The notes beneath the pieces are model-generated. The model made no database searches. It saw nothing but the letters and a program-made list of their open reading frames with translations, and had not been told where the DNA came from. A stretch of DNA of 64,000 nt from Drosophila persimilis (Eukaryota; Arthropoda; Insecta; Diptera; Drosophilidae). Below are positions 24,525 to 35,776 of the stretch, one piece after another. The position numbers and the translations under genes are program-made. The DNA lies in the NCBI RefSeq assembly GCF_003286085.1, contig NW_020825298.1:5084001-5148000 (forward strand), in the 5' to 3' direction. Within the stretch, counting starts at the first letter, position 1. Each line of letters begins with the position of its first letter.

Positions 24525-24578
24525 CAGTGTGACCGCGGATTTAACGATATACGGTCTGATCCCCAGAAAAATACCAAA
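24525..24578 (-). promoter_or_regulatory. Sdhaf4 core promoter: motif 1 and motif 6
   Basis: On the minus strand CGGTCACACTG (24535-24525) is an exact Ohler motif 1 / M1BP site and TTTGGTATTTTT (24578-24567) is an exact motif 6. The order and neighbouring words (a GTTAAATCCGCGGT-like block between them) resemble the Wwox promoter. Confidence 0.7.
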
Positions 24579-24845
24579 ATATACCGTAAATATACTGACG
24601 AAATCATGTTCTAATATACATATTCCTCGATTTTGATATTCCGTTGAATATTGCTGGCTAACTAGAACCCTTAGCTCTGCCCACATAATTTAAGGTCATT
24701 GATGAATACATTTTCTATATGACTGAATTATTTTAGGGACTCCCTTTTTTTGATTGTGTCTAAAATTCGGCTTAAACAAAAAAGATCAAGAAGCTCGCCG
24801 CCGTCAAATACTGTAGAGGCAGTGTTACCCATAAGTGACCCCCAT

Positions 24846-24995
24846 ACGCACTCTATTGGAGTGATTTGGAACTACGGGTACGAACTCGTCTGGTCTGGCA
24901 GCACACCAACTGCGACCAAGACGCACTCTATTGCCATGATCTGGAGCTATGGGTACGAACTCGTCTGGTCTGGCAGCACGTCAACTGTGACAAAA
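24846..24995. repeat. 75-bp tandem duplication
   Basis: ACGCACTCTATTG... recurs at 24846 and 24921 with a period of exactly 75 bp; the two copies differ at about a dozen positions. The period is a multiple of three and a plus-strand frame stays open through both copies. Confidence 0.9.
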
Positions 24996-27900
24996 AATCG
25001 AAATCGACGCAGGAAAAATGGAATTTTCAAACTAATTTAATTCATGTTTTAATAAAAAAGATTTATCAATTAACATAATCGTATCATTGGACAAAAAACC
25101 GTTCCGTGATTTCTGTAATACTTTTACAGATTTGTATACAACTTAGTGAACACATGGTTGTTTATCTGTTATTTTTAGGAATAAAATGTATTCGACATAA
25201 ATTTTAAAAGTTGCCCATTTATGTACAGCGGCAATGGTGTATGTGGAATTCATCATAATACCCCAATTGGTATCGAACACACACCCAGAACTTGTTCGGG
25301 TTACAAGTAAGCCCAGACAGTAGTTGTTCTTTTGCAGTTGCGGGAACCATTCAAGTGTGTCCAAGACATAATATTGGGGCAACATAATTGGCATATGGAA
25401 GGGGAATTCCTATGCCTGTACATGCTCGTCATATGACCCTGCTTTAGGCGCTGTGGCATGAAATTCGCTGCGCTTCAATCAGTTTCGAGCTTGCGATCGT
25501 CTTAAGTGCATTGGAAAGAAATGTTTCAAAAAAACTAGTGCGCCAAAACGTATGAAGAATATGTGAAATATTCTGTGCAAATGCTCCACACAGTGATTTA
25601 GATTTTGTGTGGATTGATAAATAAATGTTCCTAAAAGTGGCACAGCAATTGAATTAATGTTTCCTGCTGGGGGCCAGCGAAACACAGCCGATTCGCAGAT
25701 GTCATGCCGGGCTCAACGGAAACGGAAACAAAGCAGCATCAAAAATGTCATCCGCTGCACTGAGGTCGGCCTCAGTCGGCCTCTGGCACAGCCGGTCAGT
25801 AGTGTCATATAAAATATCCATCACAATTATCGGCATCGGAATCAGCACCATCATCATTATCGCCATTGTCCTCATGGCGAGATTATTTTCCATGCTGTTC
25901 GCTGGCCCGCTTAATTGATTTTATTCAATTTTTTTTCCGTGTAAATGGCAAAGGAGAAATAATAATCATAATGGCTCTAGTTTCGAGACTAATTAGCGTT
26001 CAGAAATAATTGAAATTGTCCATTGTGCCGCTTAAGCGGCAGGATGGCCCCCTAAACAGGAACGGAACTGGTTGCAGTTGCAGCTTTTGCCCCTGATTTA
26101 TGGGCTCAGAGAGAAAATAATAAAAACAGCCATAAAATATAGGAAAATCACGCAAAATGCGTAAATCAATGTGATTAATTATGAAAATATTTGGCATTCT
26201 GCCTTTGATGCGTTCAATGGGGATTTGGCATTTATAAATAAGTATTTATGTTTCGCTCTATTGAATAAATTGAAATTTGTGCAATTTTTTTAAAAACAAA
26301 CAGAATAGTTGGAAATGTCTTCCTTAGATTTGTTATGTATTGTAATATGCTTAGATTAAAATGTATTAGAGGAACTCTTCTGCGATACTCTCTGCACGAA
26401 GAGTCAGCAGTGAGTCCCAATACCATTGCGATTCGAGTCGGTTTAGGCTCTCTTGCTTGGAGTTTCTCTCCAGAAACTCTTCATGGACAATTTTACCCAT
26501 TCGATAATCATGCTATCAATTTGTGCTATAAATGGCCCTGGTCAGAAAAATATCCACAAAATATCTGCCCCTAGTTAGCACTCACTTGTAGATGTCAGCG
26601 AATATGACTCCATCTCATCTGCCGCATATTTATGGGGAAACATTTTTCAATTTTACACCGTTTAGGTCACAACAAATAAAAGAATAAGCAGGAATATAAC
26701 ACATATAGCGATGTGTGCTCGTGTATGGCAATGAAACGGAAGTGAAATTGCAAAATTAATGCCTTTCGTGTAAATATGAGGCATGCATTTTTCATGACAA
26801 CGTGCCAAAGCTTAAAAAACAAACAACACACGAGAGTGATACACAGGGCCCGAGTGAAAGAGAGAACATTTACGTTAATGGGTCGTGTCTTTATGTCTGG
26901 CTGGCTGCTCGTCATTGTGCGAGTATTTATGCATTATTTATATTTGTTTTTATACACTTTGTTATTACTCCTTTCATCATTTATTCAGAAATATTAAAGA
27001 ATATACACACATTTATGCAACCGAACGAAGCAGCGATCGGCGCCCCTGAATATGCAGCGAATTTTTCCACATTCTCCAGGAGTTAAACTGTGTGCAGGCA
27101 GGATTAAGTGAGCTTCTGGTTACATTAGGCCAGAGAACAAATATAGGAATATATTAGTATAGTTTTTGGATTAAAAGTACCACCAGCTAAAGGTCCTAAA
27201 GGTATTCTTTGATGATTTATCAGTTTAAGGAAATCTACCATCAAGGATCAATTTTTGGAAAATTCATTTGCGATTAAGTGCCATTAATTGGTTGTTGAAA
27301 TTGGGGGTTCTTCATATTTTTCTTACAGAGTACCTGGTAGTCGTTTAAAAAACATGCCCAAAATATAATCATATGATATGATAGCTCTGTTGCATAAATG
27401 TGTACATATGTTCGTGCCTCTTCCACTGTTTGCTTATAATTCACACATTTTATTTATTTCCCCACCATTTGCCATACTTTTTCTCTATCGATTACCAAAT
27501 GCGAATGCACGACTACTCGTATGGTGCAGAAAATGTAAAACAAAAGCAAAGGACAGGACAACAATTCGCCTTGCGATACAATTTATTTATTCGCAATTTA
27601 TTCTTTATGCTATCGCTGTTGTGGAAACTCTTCCTGTTTTTGTTTTTCCCTCTCTATCTTTTTGTTTTCTCTGTTCGCGAATTCGATTGTTTAAAGTGCA
27701 ATTTTATGATGCGTTAACAGTCTATTACATATGCATATGTAAACCTCCCCCCAAGAGCCACGTAGAACAGACCCCAGCATAGATTTAGTTATTGTTGATT
27801 TGTAGATTTGACAATTTGTTGAAGCAGAAACAGAGTCATTTTACAGCACATTTATTGATCAAATGAACCTTATGCTACAACAGTGGTCCGGGGAAGAACA

Positions 27901-30547
27901 AATTGCATAAAAACACAGAGGAAAAGGTAGTCTTATTAGTGCCCTCCCTACACCTTTCAGTGCAAGGCTTTGGGATAGAAAAACTGACATGTTTCTATAG
28001 TGATTTTGTTAATCAAATGTACCTCCAGTCCACAGAAAGAACTGATTCCCAGGCTATCAGCCATTTCTAATTGGAAAAGGAATCAAGAAAGGGGGGCGAC
28101 TACCTCCCCGACCCAATGTATCCCCCACAGAGATCTGATAATTTGCAACAGTTTTGGGACATACGGCTTAATTGCTTTTTTCCCTTCTATTTTGCATAAT
28201 TAGAATTTGATAAAATGTTGCAATGCCTTCCAAATGCCCTCCATGCCACGCCCATTGCATGTTGCGTGCAACTACAAAAGTCCGTCTGCTAGTGTGCGTG
28301 CTTCCGTGTGTGTGTGTGTGTGTGTGTTCCCTGACTTTCTGTGCAAATTCGATTTTAATAATTGGAATTTATCTCTGATCAAATTTCGTGGTTGCTGAAA
28401 ATGTGTTCCATACTTCTCAGCTCCACCTCCAGCTCCAGCTCCCATCCCCCCCCCGCCCAGTCGTCGTTCCCCGGCTCCGTCCAGTAAATTAAATTGGTTT
28501 TTAATAGGCGAACGATGCGTTTTTGTGTCGAGCATCGATTGGCGCAGATTGATTTGGCAGTTAACAAACATCCCTGGGGGGAGGGGCGGTGGGCGAAAAC
28601 ATCACGAGTGCCGGCTGGAAATTATTTCAGCAATTGCCAAATTGTTTGAGCACTCGTACGCGTACTCGTATCCCTGTCAACGCCCGAGTGTGGGGTTCTC
28701 GGTTTAGCTGTCTCTCTGATCGCATTCGGAGCTGACACTCAGACACCCAGCCAATCCAGCCAGTCATCAGCAATTCCTCGCCCGACATTTTCCCCATTCA
28801 ATTCCTCGGCAATTGTATTGACAGTCATCTTCCCGGCATCCTATCCTCCATCTGGAGGAGCTCCTCCTTGTGCGGTTCCCTAGCCTTCCTTTTTTGCCTG
28901 CCTCTTTATCCGTTGATGCGACAAATTGACAGCCGGGATGGATGCGATGTGGATGCGATGGCACACCAATTTGTTAATATTCTTGCATGTCTTGTACGAG
29001 ATACATTTGTATCTACACGCTAGCTTTGCAGATGAGCGATGAGCGCAATTAAATCAGGCCGTCAGCGGGTTGACAATTTACATCGAGGATAAAGGATAAA
29101 AGTAGGTTTCTAATTTTAAATTAAATTAATTTGAAATTTTTTGGTGTAAGAATTTAACCGAAACAATGCAAAAACAAGCAGTAATGAAAAATATGTATGC
29201 TCAAAATGCTTCAGTTTTTGAAGCGCTTTCGGTATCATCGTTCTCCCCATTGATCTCCTCATCCCCATCATTGCAAACCTGTTTCAATTTATTTATTGAA
29301 TTGCATATAAATAAAATTATAAAGATCTTTATTGCATCTATAAGTTAGGTTGTTTCATAGTAGTATTCTTCTTTGGGTCTTTCTCTTAGACCTGAGAAGA
29401 TGCCCTTCTTTTATTGATTTCATAGAATTTTTTGATTAGAGTCTGTTCTTCTGGGCTCCAAGTTTCAATCGCTACAGGGAAATATTATTCTTTGTCTAGT
29501 AGTCCTAGGCAGGGGAGAGTCTTAGGAGAGTCCCTACTTTATTGATGTCCATTTGTTGATGAAATTTGGTTCTGGAACGGCCTCCAAAAGCCAAAAACTT
29601 CAACAATGTTTCCATCTCTAATAATAAATGCTTTTTGTTTCTGTTTATAATTTAAAAATTCGATACAAATATTTATTTCTTACTTGTTGCTTTCTTTGCA
29701 TTCAGAAAGAGTTTTCCTTAGAGGCTCTAACGAAATTTGAATAATAATTTTAGACCTGATACCTTTCCATCTATAGACAAAATCTGCTGCATTTGCATTA
29801 GTCTTTTTTCACTCCACTGACACATGATTAATGAATGCAGTCCGTGCATATTTCCTCGCACATAAATTGCAATCAATTAAATGAATTTCAAAAATATTTG
29901 CATTATTAGTTTTAATATTGAGTTTTTTATGCCCATATTTCAGATATTTTGCATTAATAAAGATTGGTTGTCTGTCTCCCCGTTGTGGGGCTTGTGCTCG
30001 TAAATTATGATTCAATTAATAAATTTTTGTTGTGCACTAATTTGAGTTCCCAATGGGATGGTTATGCAGTGAACGAGTAGCCGCCACATTCCTTCTTCTT
30101 GTTGAAATGAATATGAAAAAGATGTTTACGCGATGAAAATCCCCAAAAAATCCGTGACAGCAACAATAAAGCCCGGCGGAAAAATCTCGTATGGTTGTTA
30201 AATTTCCACCAAGCGTGCCCGTTGCACTGCTGGAAAAGCGGCAAAGCCGGCAAAAGCGATGGGGTGGCCCTGCTGCTCCAGTGGGGGCCGGAGCTGAGCA
30301 TTCATTTTTTATGTTTATTGTCGCTTATCGTTGCCTCCGAGGGGAGTGTTCCGTACCCCCGGCTCGTGCCGTGTCCGTGCCCTGTTGAGAGGCAGGAGTG
30401 GGTTGGGCGTGTCATTAGGGTCTCGGCGCCAAGATGAAAAAGAGTAAACACGGCTATGAAAAAACGTTAACAACTCTCTTGGGCCGCCGAGGGGGGGCCA
30501 AACAAAACGCATTACACACACAATCTTTCAGTCTGTATGGGATTGTG

Positions 30548-30560
30548 CGTGTGAGTGTGT
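30548..30560 (+). repeat. Target-site duplication, 3' side of the LINE
   Basis: CGTGTGAGTGTGT directly precedes the T run that is the poly(A) tail of the minus-strand LINE. The same 13 bases follow the element's 5' end at 35764-35776. Confidence 0.9.
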
Positions 30561-30717
30561 TTTTTTTTTTTTTTTTTTTTTTTATTGGGAAAACAATTTA
30601 TATTTATAAAATAACAATTATGGCTAGTGAGGGGGGGGGGGGGGGGGTGGGTCCGCTCCCGCGGGACTGCCGCTAGGCATTACTTCGCGGTGCGGGCTGT
30701 GGGGTCATCTTTCTGGC

Positions 30718-33660
30718 TTAATTCGTCCGGCTTCGCTCCAGCCTGCGCAGCTCCTTGATCACGCTTGCTGCCATGTAGGCGACCGCGTTCCAAGATTGCT
30801 CATCGGCTAGCATCTGGTCGGTGAGGGTGTCCACACTCACTTCTGCAAGGGTCTCCCCTAGCCTCGATCGTTCTTGCGAGAAGCGGGGGCACACAAAGAA
30901 GACGTGCTCTGCATCCTCGTCGACTCCAGGCCCGCAGCAGCTGCAATACGGGTCGTCAGCACGTCTAAAGCGGTACAGGTACTGCTTGAAGCAGCCATGC
31001 CCCGTCAGCAGTTGGCCCAAATAATGGTCCATTTGGCCGTGCCTTCTTCGCAGCCATGGGCTAAGCTGGGGAAGGAGACGTCTGGTCCACCTCCCTTTTG
31101 CCGCTTGGTCCCAGCGCCGTTGCCACTGGGCTATAGTGCGCTCTCGCCGCTCGCTGGCTACCTCCACTCCGCTCTGTCGCTCTGCTGCCAGGAGATCCAG
31201 CGGGAACATGCCTGCCACAACAAGTGCGGCGTCTTCAGACACCGTCCGGAAGCAGCATGTAACCCTCAGGGCACAGCGTCGGTATGCGCTTCTGCAGTCT
31301 CTGCTGTATGTGGAAACCATCATTGCTGGTGCCCACACTGCTGATCCATATAAGATTATGGAGGTGACCACCCCAGCGATGAGCTGCCTGCTACGCTGCC
31401 GTGGTCCCCCTGTATTGGCCATCATCCTGCTTATGGCCGCCGTTGCTGCAGTCGCTTTTGCGCTGGCATATTCCAGGTGGGCCTTGAAGTTCAGCCTCTG
31501 GTCCATCATTACCCCTAGGTATTTTAGCGCAGGCTTGGTCCTGATGATCGTGCTGCCGACTCTAACGCATGCCTGCTCGACCTTTTTCCTGCTGCTCATT
31601 AGCACAGCCTCCGTCTTCTTCTCCGCCAATGCTAGCCCGTTGGCTGCGAGCCAGGCCACTATCATCCCGACTGCTACGTTGGCTTTCTCCTCTGCGTCTC
31701 TTACGTGTTTCGACACTGTCACCAGTGCTATGTCGTCGGCGAAGCCCACCAGGGTGCACCCTTCCGGTAATGTAAGCCGCAGGATATCGTCGTACATCAC
31801 GTTCCACAGTATCGGCCCTAGGACCGAGCCCTGTGGGACGCCTCCGGTGACTTGGTGATATTCTGATCCTTCTTCCGTGTCGTATATCAGGACGCGGTCC
31901 GTAAAATAGCTTCGCAGAGTCCGTGTGATTTGCTCAGATATGCCCCTCCTGGTCAGGGCCTCTAGGATGCTCTTCCAGCTGGCAGAGTTGAAGGCGTTTC
32001 GTACGTCTAGTGTACATACTAGGCAGTACTTTTTGTCGCCTCCAGCCCATCGCGTTCCTGCCATGGCTTCCCTGGCAAGGTTTGTCACCATCTCGATGGC
32101 GTCAGTGGTGCTCTTCTGCTTGCGGAACCCGAATTGGAGGTCGGAAAGTCCGCGACGCTCAGCCAGTTCCGCCTCCAGTCGGTTGCATACCATCCTCTCG
32201 AAAATCTTGCCCATGGTATCCAGCATGCACAGTGGCCGGTATGACGATGGGTCGTTGAGCTCTTTGCCTGGCTTGGGTATCAGAACCAGCCTTTGACGTT
32301 TCCATGCTCGTGGGACTGTCCGCTCCGCTAGGCACTGGGTATACATGGTGGCGAATGCTTCCGGGTGGGCTCTAATTATGCATTTTAGTGCTGCATTAGG
32401 GACTCCATCTGGACCTGCCGCTTTCCCGATCTTCAGCTTACCCGTGGCCTCCAGTACTTCTCTGGCAGTGATGATGGTGGTGGTGTCCCTCAGGCTAGCT
32501 CCTTCTACCCTAGCTTCCTCTTGTAAGGGTGGTTGTCTAGGGAAAAGGGTGCCGACTATATCTCTCATATGCACCGGATCCTTGGGCATAGGCTGTCTGT
32601 TTAATCTCCCCATGACTAGTTTGTATGCTCCACCAAAAGGTTCCGCATCGGCCGCATCGCAGAGCTCCTTAAAGCATTTGAGTTTGCTGCTTCTGATGGC
32701 CTCCTTCAGCTCTTTTCTTTTGGCCTTGAATGCCGCGCCATTTATGCCAAATTGGGCGGAGCCTCTTGTTCGCTGGTAGGCACGCCGAGCTGCGCAGCAC
32801 TCCCTCCTGGCCTTGGCAATGTGCTCATTCCACCACGGTACTGGCCGGTGCCTGCTTCCTCCGATCTTCCTTTTTTTCATGGCTGCATCACAGGCCGCTT
32901 TGACGGTCCTGTACACGGCAAGCGCGGATGCTTCAGCATCCCCGGCGGCGCTTAGGTTTTCTGCTGCCGAGAGGAGCGCGGATCTGCTCAAGCTTTCCTC
33001 CTTGTACCCGGCCTGGAGCGCCCGCTGTATCCTTGTTGTGTTCCTGGGTGCAAAGGTTTCCGTCATTACGGCTAAGTGGTCGCTATGGGTGTAAGCACTC
33101 AGCACTTGCCACTTCGCGTGGCGTGCGAGCTCTGGGCTTGCAAATGTGAGGTCTATAATAGACTCCCGCCCTGCTTTGCTGAACGTTGGTGTGGTTCCTG
33201 TGTTGAGGAGGCAGACGTTCAGGCTTGCAAACTCGTCCAGGAGCGATGTCCCACGGGGTGTGTTCTTGGCGCTGCCCCAAGTCGTGGCCCAGGCGTTAAA
33301 GTCGCCCGCTATCAGGACCGGCGATTTGCCTCGTGCGTCGTTAGCGATGCTGCTTATGATCGTCTCGTACTCCTGTTGCGTGAATCTTGGTGCTATGTAG
33401 CAGCTGTAGACAAAAGTCCCGCTGTGCTTAGCTCTCACATATCCCACTCTGGATACTCTGTGGGTAAGCTGGCCTGGTTGTGGGCCACAGCTCCAGATTG
33501 CTGCTCCTCCGTCTGAGCTTTGCTGCCAGACTCCTTCGTGTTTTTTGCCGTACGGCTCGCTGAGTAGCGCTATGTCAATCTTCTGCTCCAGGACTGTTTG
33601 CGCCAACAGATCCTGAGCAGCTCGGCAGTGGTTTAGGTTGAGCTGCAGGAGCTTAACCAT
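30718..33660 (-). CDS. LINE ORF2: endonuclease and reverse transcriptase (980 aa)
   Basis: The ATG at 33660 overlaps the ORF1 stop (ATGGTTAA), so ORF2 is probably translated by termination-reinitiation, as known for R1/SART-type LINEs. The endonuclease domain spans roughly residues 1-225: EPYG near 37, GDFNAW near 120 and SDHLAV near 193. Reverse transcriptase follows with AAGPDGVPNAAL, LDVRNAFNSASW, GVPQGSVLGPILWN and the catalytic FADD near residue 640. A CCHC-type finger (CSCCGPGVDEDAEHVFFVC) lies near 903-921, typical of the R1 clade. The frame is uninterrupted. It nicks target DNA and primes reverse transcription from its own transcript. Confidence 0.93.
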   Translation of the reverse strand: MVKLLQLNLNHCRAAQDLLAQTVLEQKIDIALLSEPYGKKHEGVWQQSSDGGAAIWSCGPQPGQLTHRVSRVGYVRAKHSGTFVYSCYIAPRFTQQEYETIISSIANDARGKSPVLIAGDFNAWATTWGSAKNTPRGTSLLDEFASLNVCLLNTGTTPTFSKAGRESIIDLTFASPELARHAKWQVLSAYTHSDHLAVMTETFAPRNTTRIQRALQAGYKEESLSRSALLSAAENLSAAGDAEASALAVYRTVKAACDAAMKKRKIGGSRHRPVPWWNEHIAKARRECCAARRAYQRTRGSAQFGINGAAFKAKRKELKEAIRSSKLKCFKELCDAADAEPFGGAYKLVMGRLNRQPMPKDPVHMRDIVGTLFPRQPPLQEEARVEGASLRDTTTIITAREVLEATGKLKIGKAAGPDGVPNAALKCIIRAHPEAFATMYTQCLAERTVPRAWKRQRLVLIPKPGKELNDPSSYRPLCMLDTMGKIFERMVCNRLEAELAERRGLSDLQFGFRKQKSTTDAIEMVTNLAREAMAGTRWAGGDKKYCLVCTLDVRNAFNSASWKSILEALTRRGISEQITRTLRSYFTDRVLIYDTEEGSEYHQVTGGVPQGSVLGPILWNVMYDDILRLTLPEGCTLVGFADDIALVTVSKHVRDAEEKANVAVGMIVAWLAANGLALAEKKTEAVLMSSRKKVEQACVRVGSTIIRTKPALKYLGVMMDQRLNFKAHLEYASAKATAATAAISRMMANTGGPRQRSRQLIAGVVTSIILYGSAVWAPAMMVSTYSRDCRSAYRRCALRVTCCFRTVSEDAALVVAGMFPLDLLAAERQSGVEVASERRERTIAQWQRRWDQAAKGRWTRRLLPQLSPWLRRRHGQMDHYLGQLLTGHGCFKQYLYRFRRADDPYCSCCGPGVDEDAEHVFFVCPRFSQERSRLGETLAEVSVDTLTDQMLADEQSWNAVAYMAASVIKELRRLERSRTN

Positions 33661-35050
33661 CAACCAGTTTTGCTAGTGCCTTCTTGTACTCAGGGCAGCT
33701 GCGGCTGAGGGCCGAGTGGGCTGCTGAGCGAACGTCTCCTGGCTTGCCAGCGCATAGTATGCACATTGGCGGGTTGTTGCACTGGTTGTGCTTGTGCCCC
33801 TCCCCACCACATTTGTAGCATGCATTGCTTGACACAGGCCGCTTGGATCTGCACCTGGCTGCAGTGTGTCCATAGGCCATGCACTTGAAGCAGCGGGTTG
33901 GCGCAATCCGTTGCCGCACGCGGCAGACAACCCAGCCGATTCGAACTTTTCCGAGCTCCAGGAGCTTCTTTGCGAGTGCGGGCTGAAGGTTCAGCGTAGC
34001 TACCTGCGTTGCGCCATATGCTTTCCGCATGTACGGCACTGCTCCTTGTGTTAAGTCGTCGTCGATCGCTGCAGCTATGGCCTCACATACCTCGTCGCCT
34101 GTCGTGAGCTCGTCTATGTTGAGTACCTCCACCGCGACTGTCTCCTGCATGGCCTTCACGGCTGCCTTGTCCCCAAGCGCTGCCTGGATGGCCATCTGTA
34201 GCTCCTGGGTGGCGGGGTCTGAGGATTGTTGCATCCTTAGAAGCAGCTCGCCCGAGGCTGTCTTCCTGATGCCCTGAACCTTGTTTTTGAGGTTCTGGAG
34301 CGTTGGTGCTGCCTTCACCAGTTTGAGGATGTCGGCGTATGATGCCTCCTCGGTGCATTTGACGAGCACTGCGTCTGGTCGGCCTGCCTGCTTGCGTTTC
34401 GCACGCCTGCCTCTCACCTCACTCCACTTCTGTGTAGGGTTGGTGTCTTCCGCCTTGCCGCACTGCATCACGGTTTCCGCTTGTCGAGTGGCGTCAGCTT
34501 GGTGGCCTTGCCGGGGCCTTCCGCGCGCGCTCTTCTCCTCAGTTCGGGGTGCTGCCTCGCTCTTGTGGGCTCCTGATGCCGTTTGCGTCGCCTTGGTCGC
34601 ACTGGGCTTGGTCATCCTGGGTAGGGGGCCAGTTGGGCCTGCAGTGTGATCCTGGCACTGGCATCCTCCTGGCGCTGCCCTTTTTTCCTCTGGCGCCTGC
34701 AGATGGGATTTGACTTCCACTTGCAACTCCTTCATGCGAGCTACCATCTTCTTAATGGCCATGTTGATCGACCTCTGGCCCTTCTCGTTCATCTGGTAGA
34801 GTAGGTCGTCCAGAATTGCGCCAATCTCATCTATGTCCTGTACGCGGTTCCTGCTTCGCTTGGGGGGGGTTTTTCTCCCGCTACTCGATGGTGTAGGGGG
34901 GTCCCTCGGTCTCTTCGGGGTATCAGGGCCCTTGCCGCCGTCCTGCGTGGCCCCACTGGCAAAGCTGTGCAACGAGCTCTGCTTCATTGGCGGTGCTACG
35001 GCTGCTTGTGGTGGTGTTCGGGCCACCTTTGAGGCTTTTTGGAAAGCCAT
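33653..35050 (-). CDS. LINE ORF1: gag-like zinc-knuckle protein (465 aa from first ATG)
   Basis: The frame is open from about 35284 to the stop at 33653, but the first ATG is only at 35050 (MAFQKASKV), giving 465 aa; an upstream non-ATG start would add up to ~78 residues. The N-terminal half is basic and rich in Pro, Ser and Lys (nucleic-acid binding); a coiled region sits in the middle. Three CCHC motifs end it from residue ~384: CFKCMAYGHTAARC, CYKCGGEGHKHNQC and a spaced CILCAGK...H...C. It should coat the element RNA. It overlaps the ORF2 start by 8 nt. Confidence 0.9.
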   Translation of the reverse strand: MAFQKASKVARTPPQAAVAPPMKQSSLHSFASGATQDGGKGPDTPKRPRDPPTPSSSGRKTPPKRSRNRVQDIDEIGAILDDLLYQMNEKGQRSINMAIKKMVARMKELQVEVKSHLQAPEEKRAAPGGCQCQDHTAGPTGPLPRMTKPSATKATQTASGAHKSEAAPRTEEKSARGRPRQGHQADATRQAETVMQCGKAEDTNPTQKWSEVRGRRAKRKQAGRPDAVLVKCTEEASYADILKLVKAAPTLQNLKNKVQGIRKTASGELLLRMQQSSDPATQELQMAIQAALGDKAAVKAMQETVAVEVLNIDELTTGDEVCEAIAAAIDDDLTQGAVPYMRKAYGATQVATLNLQPALAKKLLELGKVRIGWVVCRVRQRIAPTRCFKCMAYGHTAARCRSKRPVSSNACYKCGGEGHKHNQCNNPPMCILCAGKPGDVRSAAHSALSRSCPEYKKALAKLVDG

Positions 35051-35763
35051 TGCTCCTTGGCTTGTAGTGCATTTTGCTTCGTCGGCCAAGTGTGCCACCG
35101 GCGAAGCAGGATTCGGGGGGACATCTCTCAGGGCCTCCAGGATCCGCGCCCCGGCCACGGGATTCCTCCACGCGTGTGAATTTGGGATGGAACTTATGCG
35201 TAGGTGTGTGTGTGCGGTTTGCAAGTGATCCCGCCTAGGAGTTAGGCAGTACCTTCCCTCAGGTGCGGTCGCTGACAGAAGCTAGCTGCTGTGGGCGCAG
35301 TTATCTTCCGCAGCGGTCTCTGTCGAGGGCTGGATGCTTTGGCACCTAGTGCACCTTCACCACACTGCAGTCGATCAGCTGGTTAGTGGCCTGCACTATC
35401 CAGCCCTGGTACCCCAGCCGATCAGCTGCGAGGCCTGGAGTGAAGAAGAACGGGAGAACCGGCCCAAAGGAGAGAAAGGATGAAAAAAGGTGGGAATCTC
35501 CAAGTGATGAGTGAAAAGCGCCGTCCAAAGCACTCACGGTGGGCCCCAGCGCCCCTGCCCCCTTTGGGTGACCGTGGAAGTGCAACGCGCAGCCCGGATC
35601 AGAAGCCAGTCGGGGTGAGACTCGATCCTCCCAGGTGAGCACGCGGTGTCGGCAAGAGCTTGAGCTAATTTCGTGTATTTTTTTTTCAGGTATCTTTCGC
35701 GATTTGTCTGTGTCTTGCAGAGCAGCTGTTTGGCGCGTCCGCACTCGAAAAAATTCACGGTTA

Positions 35764-35776
35764 CGTGTGAGTGTGT
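35764..35776 (+). repeat. Target-site duplication, 5' side of the LINE
   Basis: Second copy of CGTGTGAGTGTGT, followed by a (TG)n-rich stretch. Removing the element restores a continuous GTGCGTGTGAGTGTGTGCCT tract, so the LINE entered a pre-existing TG microsatellite. Confidence 0.9.

Larger units (their letters stand above)
24304..30547. other. Gene-poor region left of the LINE
   Basis: AT-rich DNA without a gene I can support. It contains a 75-bp tandem duplication (24846-24995) and a TG microsatellite at 28306-28327. Several open frames of 60-130 codons exist but none has splice sites, recognisable domains or a convincing start. It may be regulatory. Confidence 0.5.
30561..35763 (-). mobile_element. 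Full-length R1-clade-like LINE inserted in a TG-rich tract
   Basis: A 5.2-kb non-LTR retrotransposon on the minus strand. From its 5' end: a ~540-bp 5' UTR (to 35225), ORF1 (gag-like, three CCHC knuckles), ORF2 (APE-type endonuclease, reverse transcriptase, C-terminal CCHC), a 134-bp 3' UTR with a 17-nt C run, and a 23-nt poly(A) tail (30583-30561). A 13-bp target-site duplication flanks it, so both ends are complete. Both frames are open, which suggests a young, possibly active copy. The ORF2 C-terminal knuckle and sequence style are those of the R1 clade; insertion into GTGTGAGTGTGT resembles the (ACAY)n preference reported for Waldo elements, so a Waldo-like family is my best guess. Confidence 0.93.

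Noticed and set aside
25143-25394. 83-codon minus-strand frame
   Set aside because: A hint of a cysteine-spaced chitin-binding pattern appeared only in a different frame and did not hold up.
26335-26574. 79-codon plus-strand frame ending in a Trp/Pro-rich stretch
   Set aside because: Isolated, unspliced and without recognisable similarity; length is within chance for many frames examined.
31136-33516. Several 120-240-codon plus-strand frames
   Set aside because: Antisense shadows of LINE ORF2.
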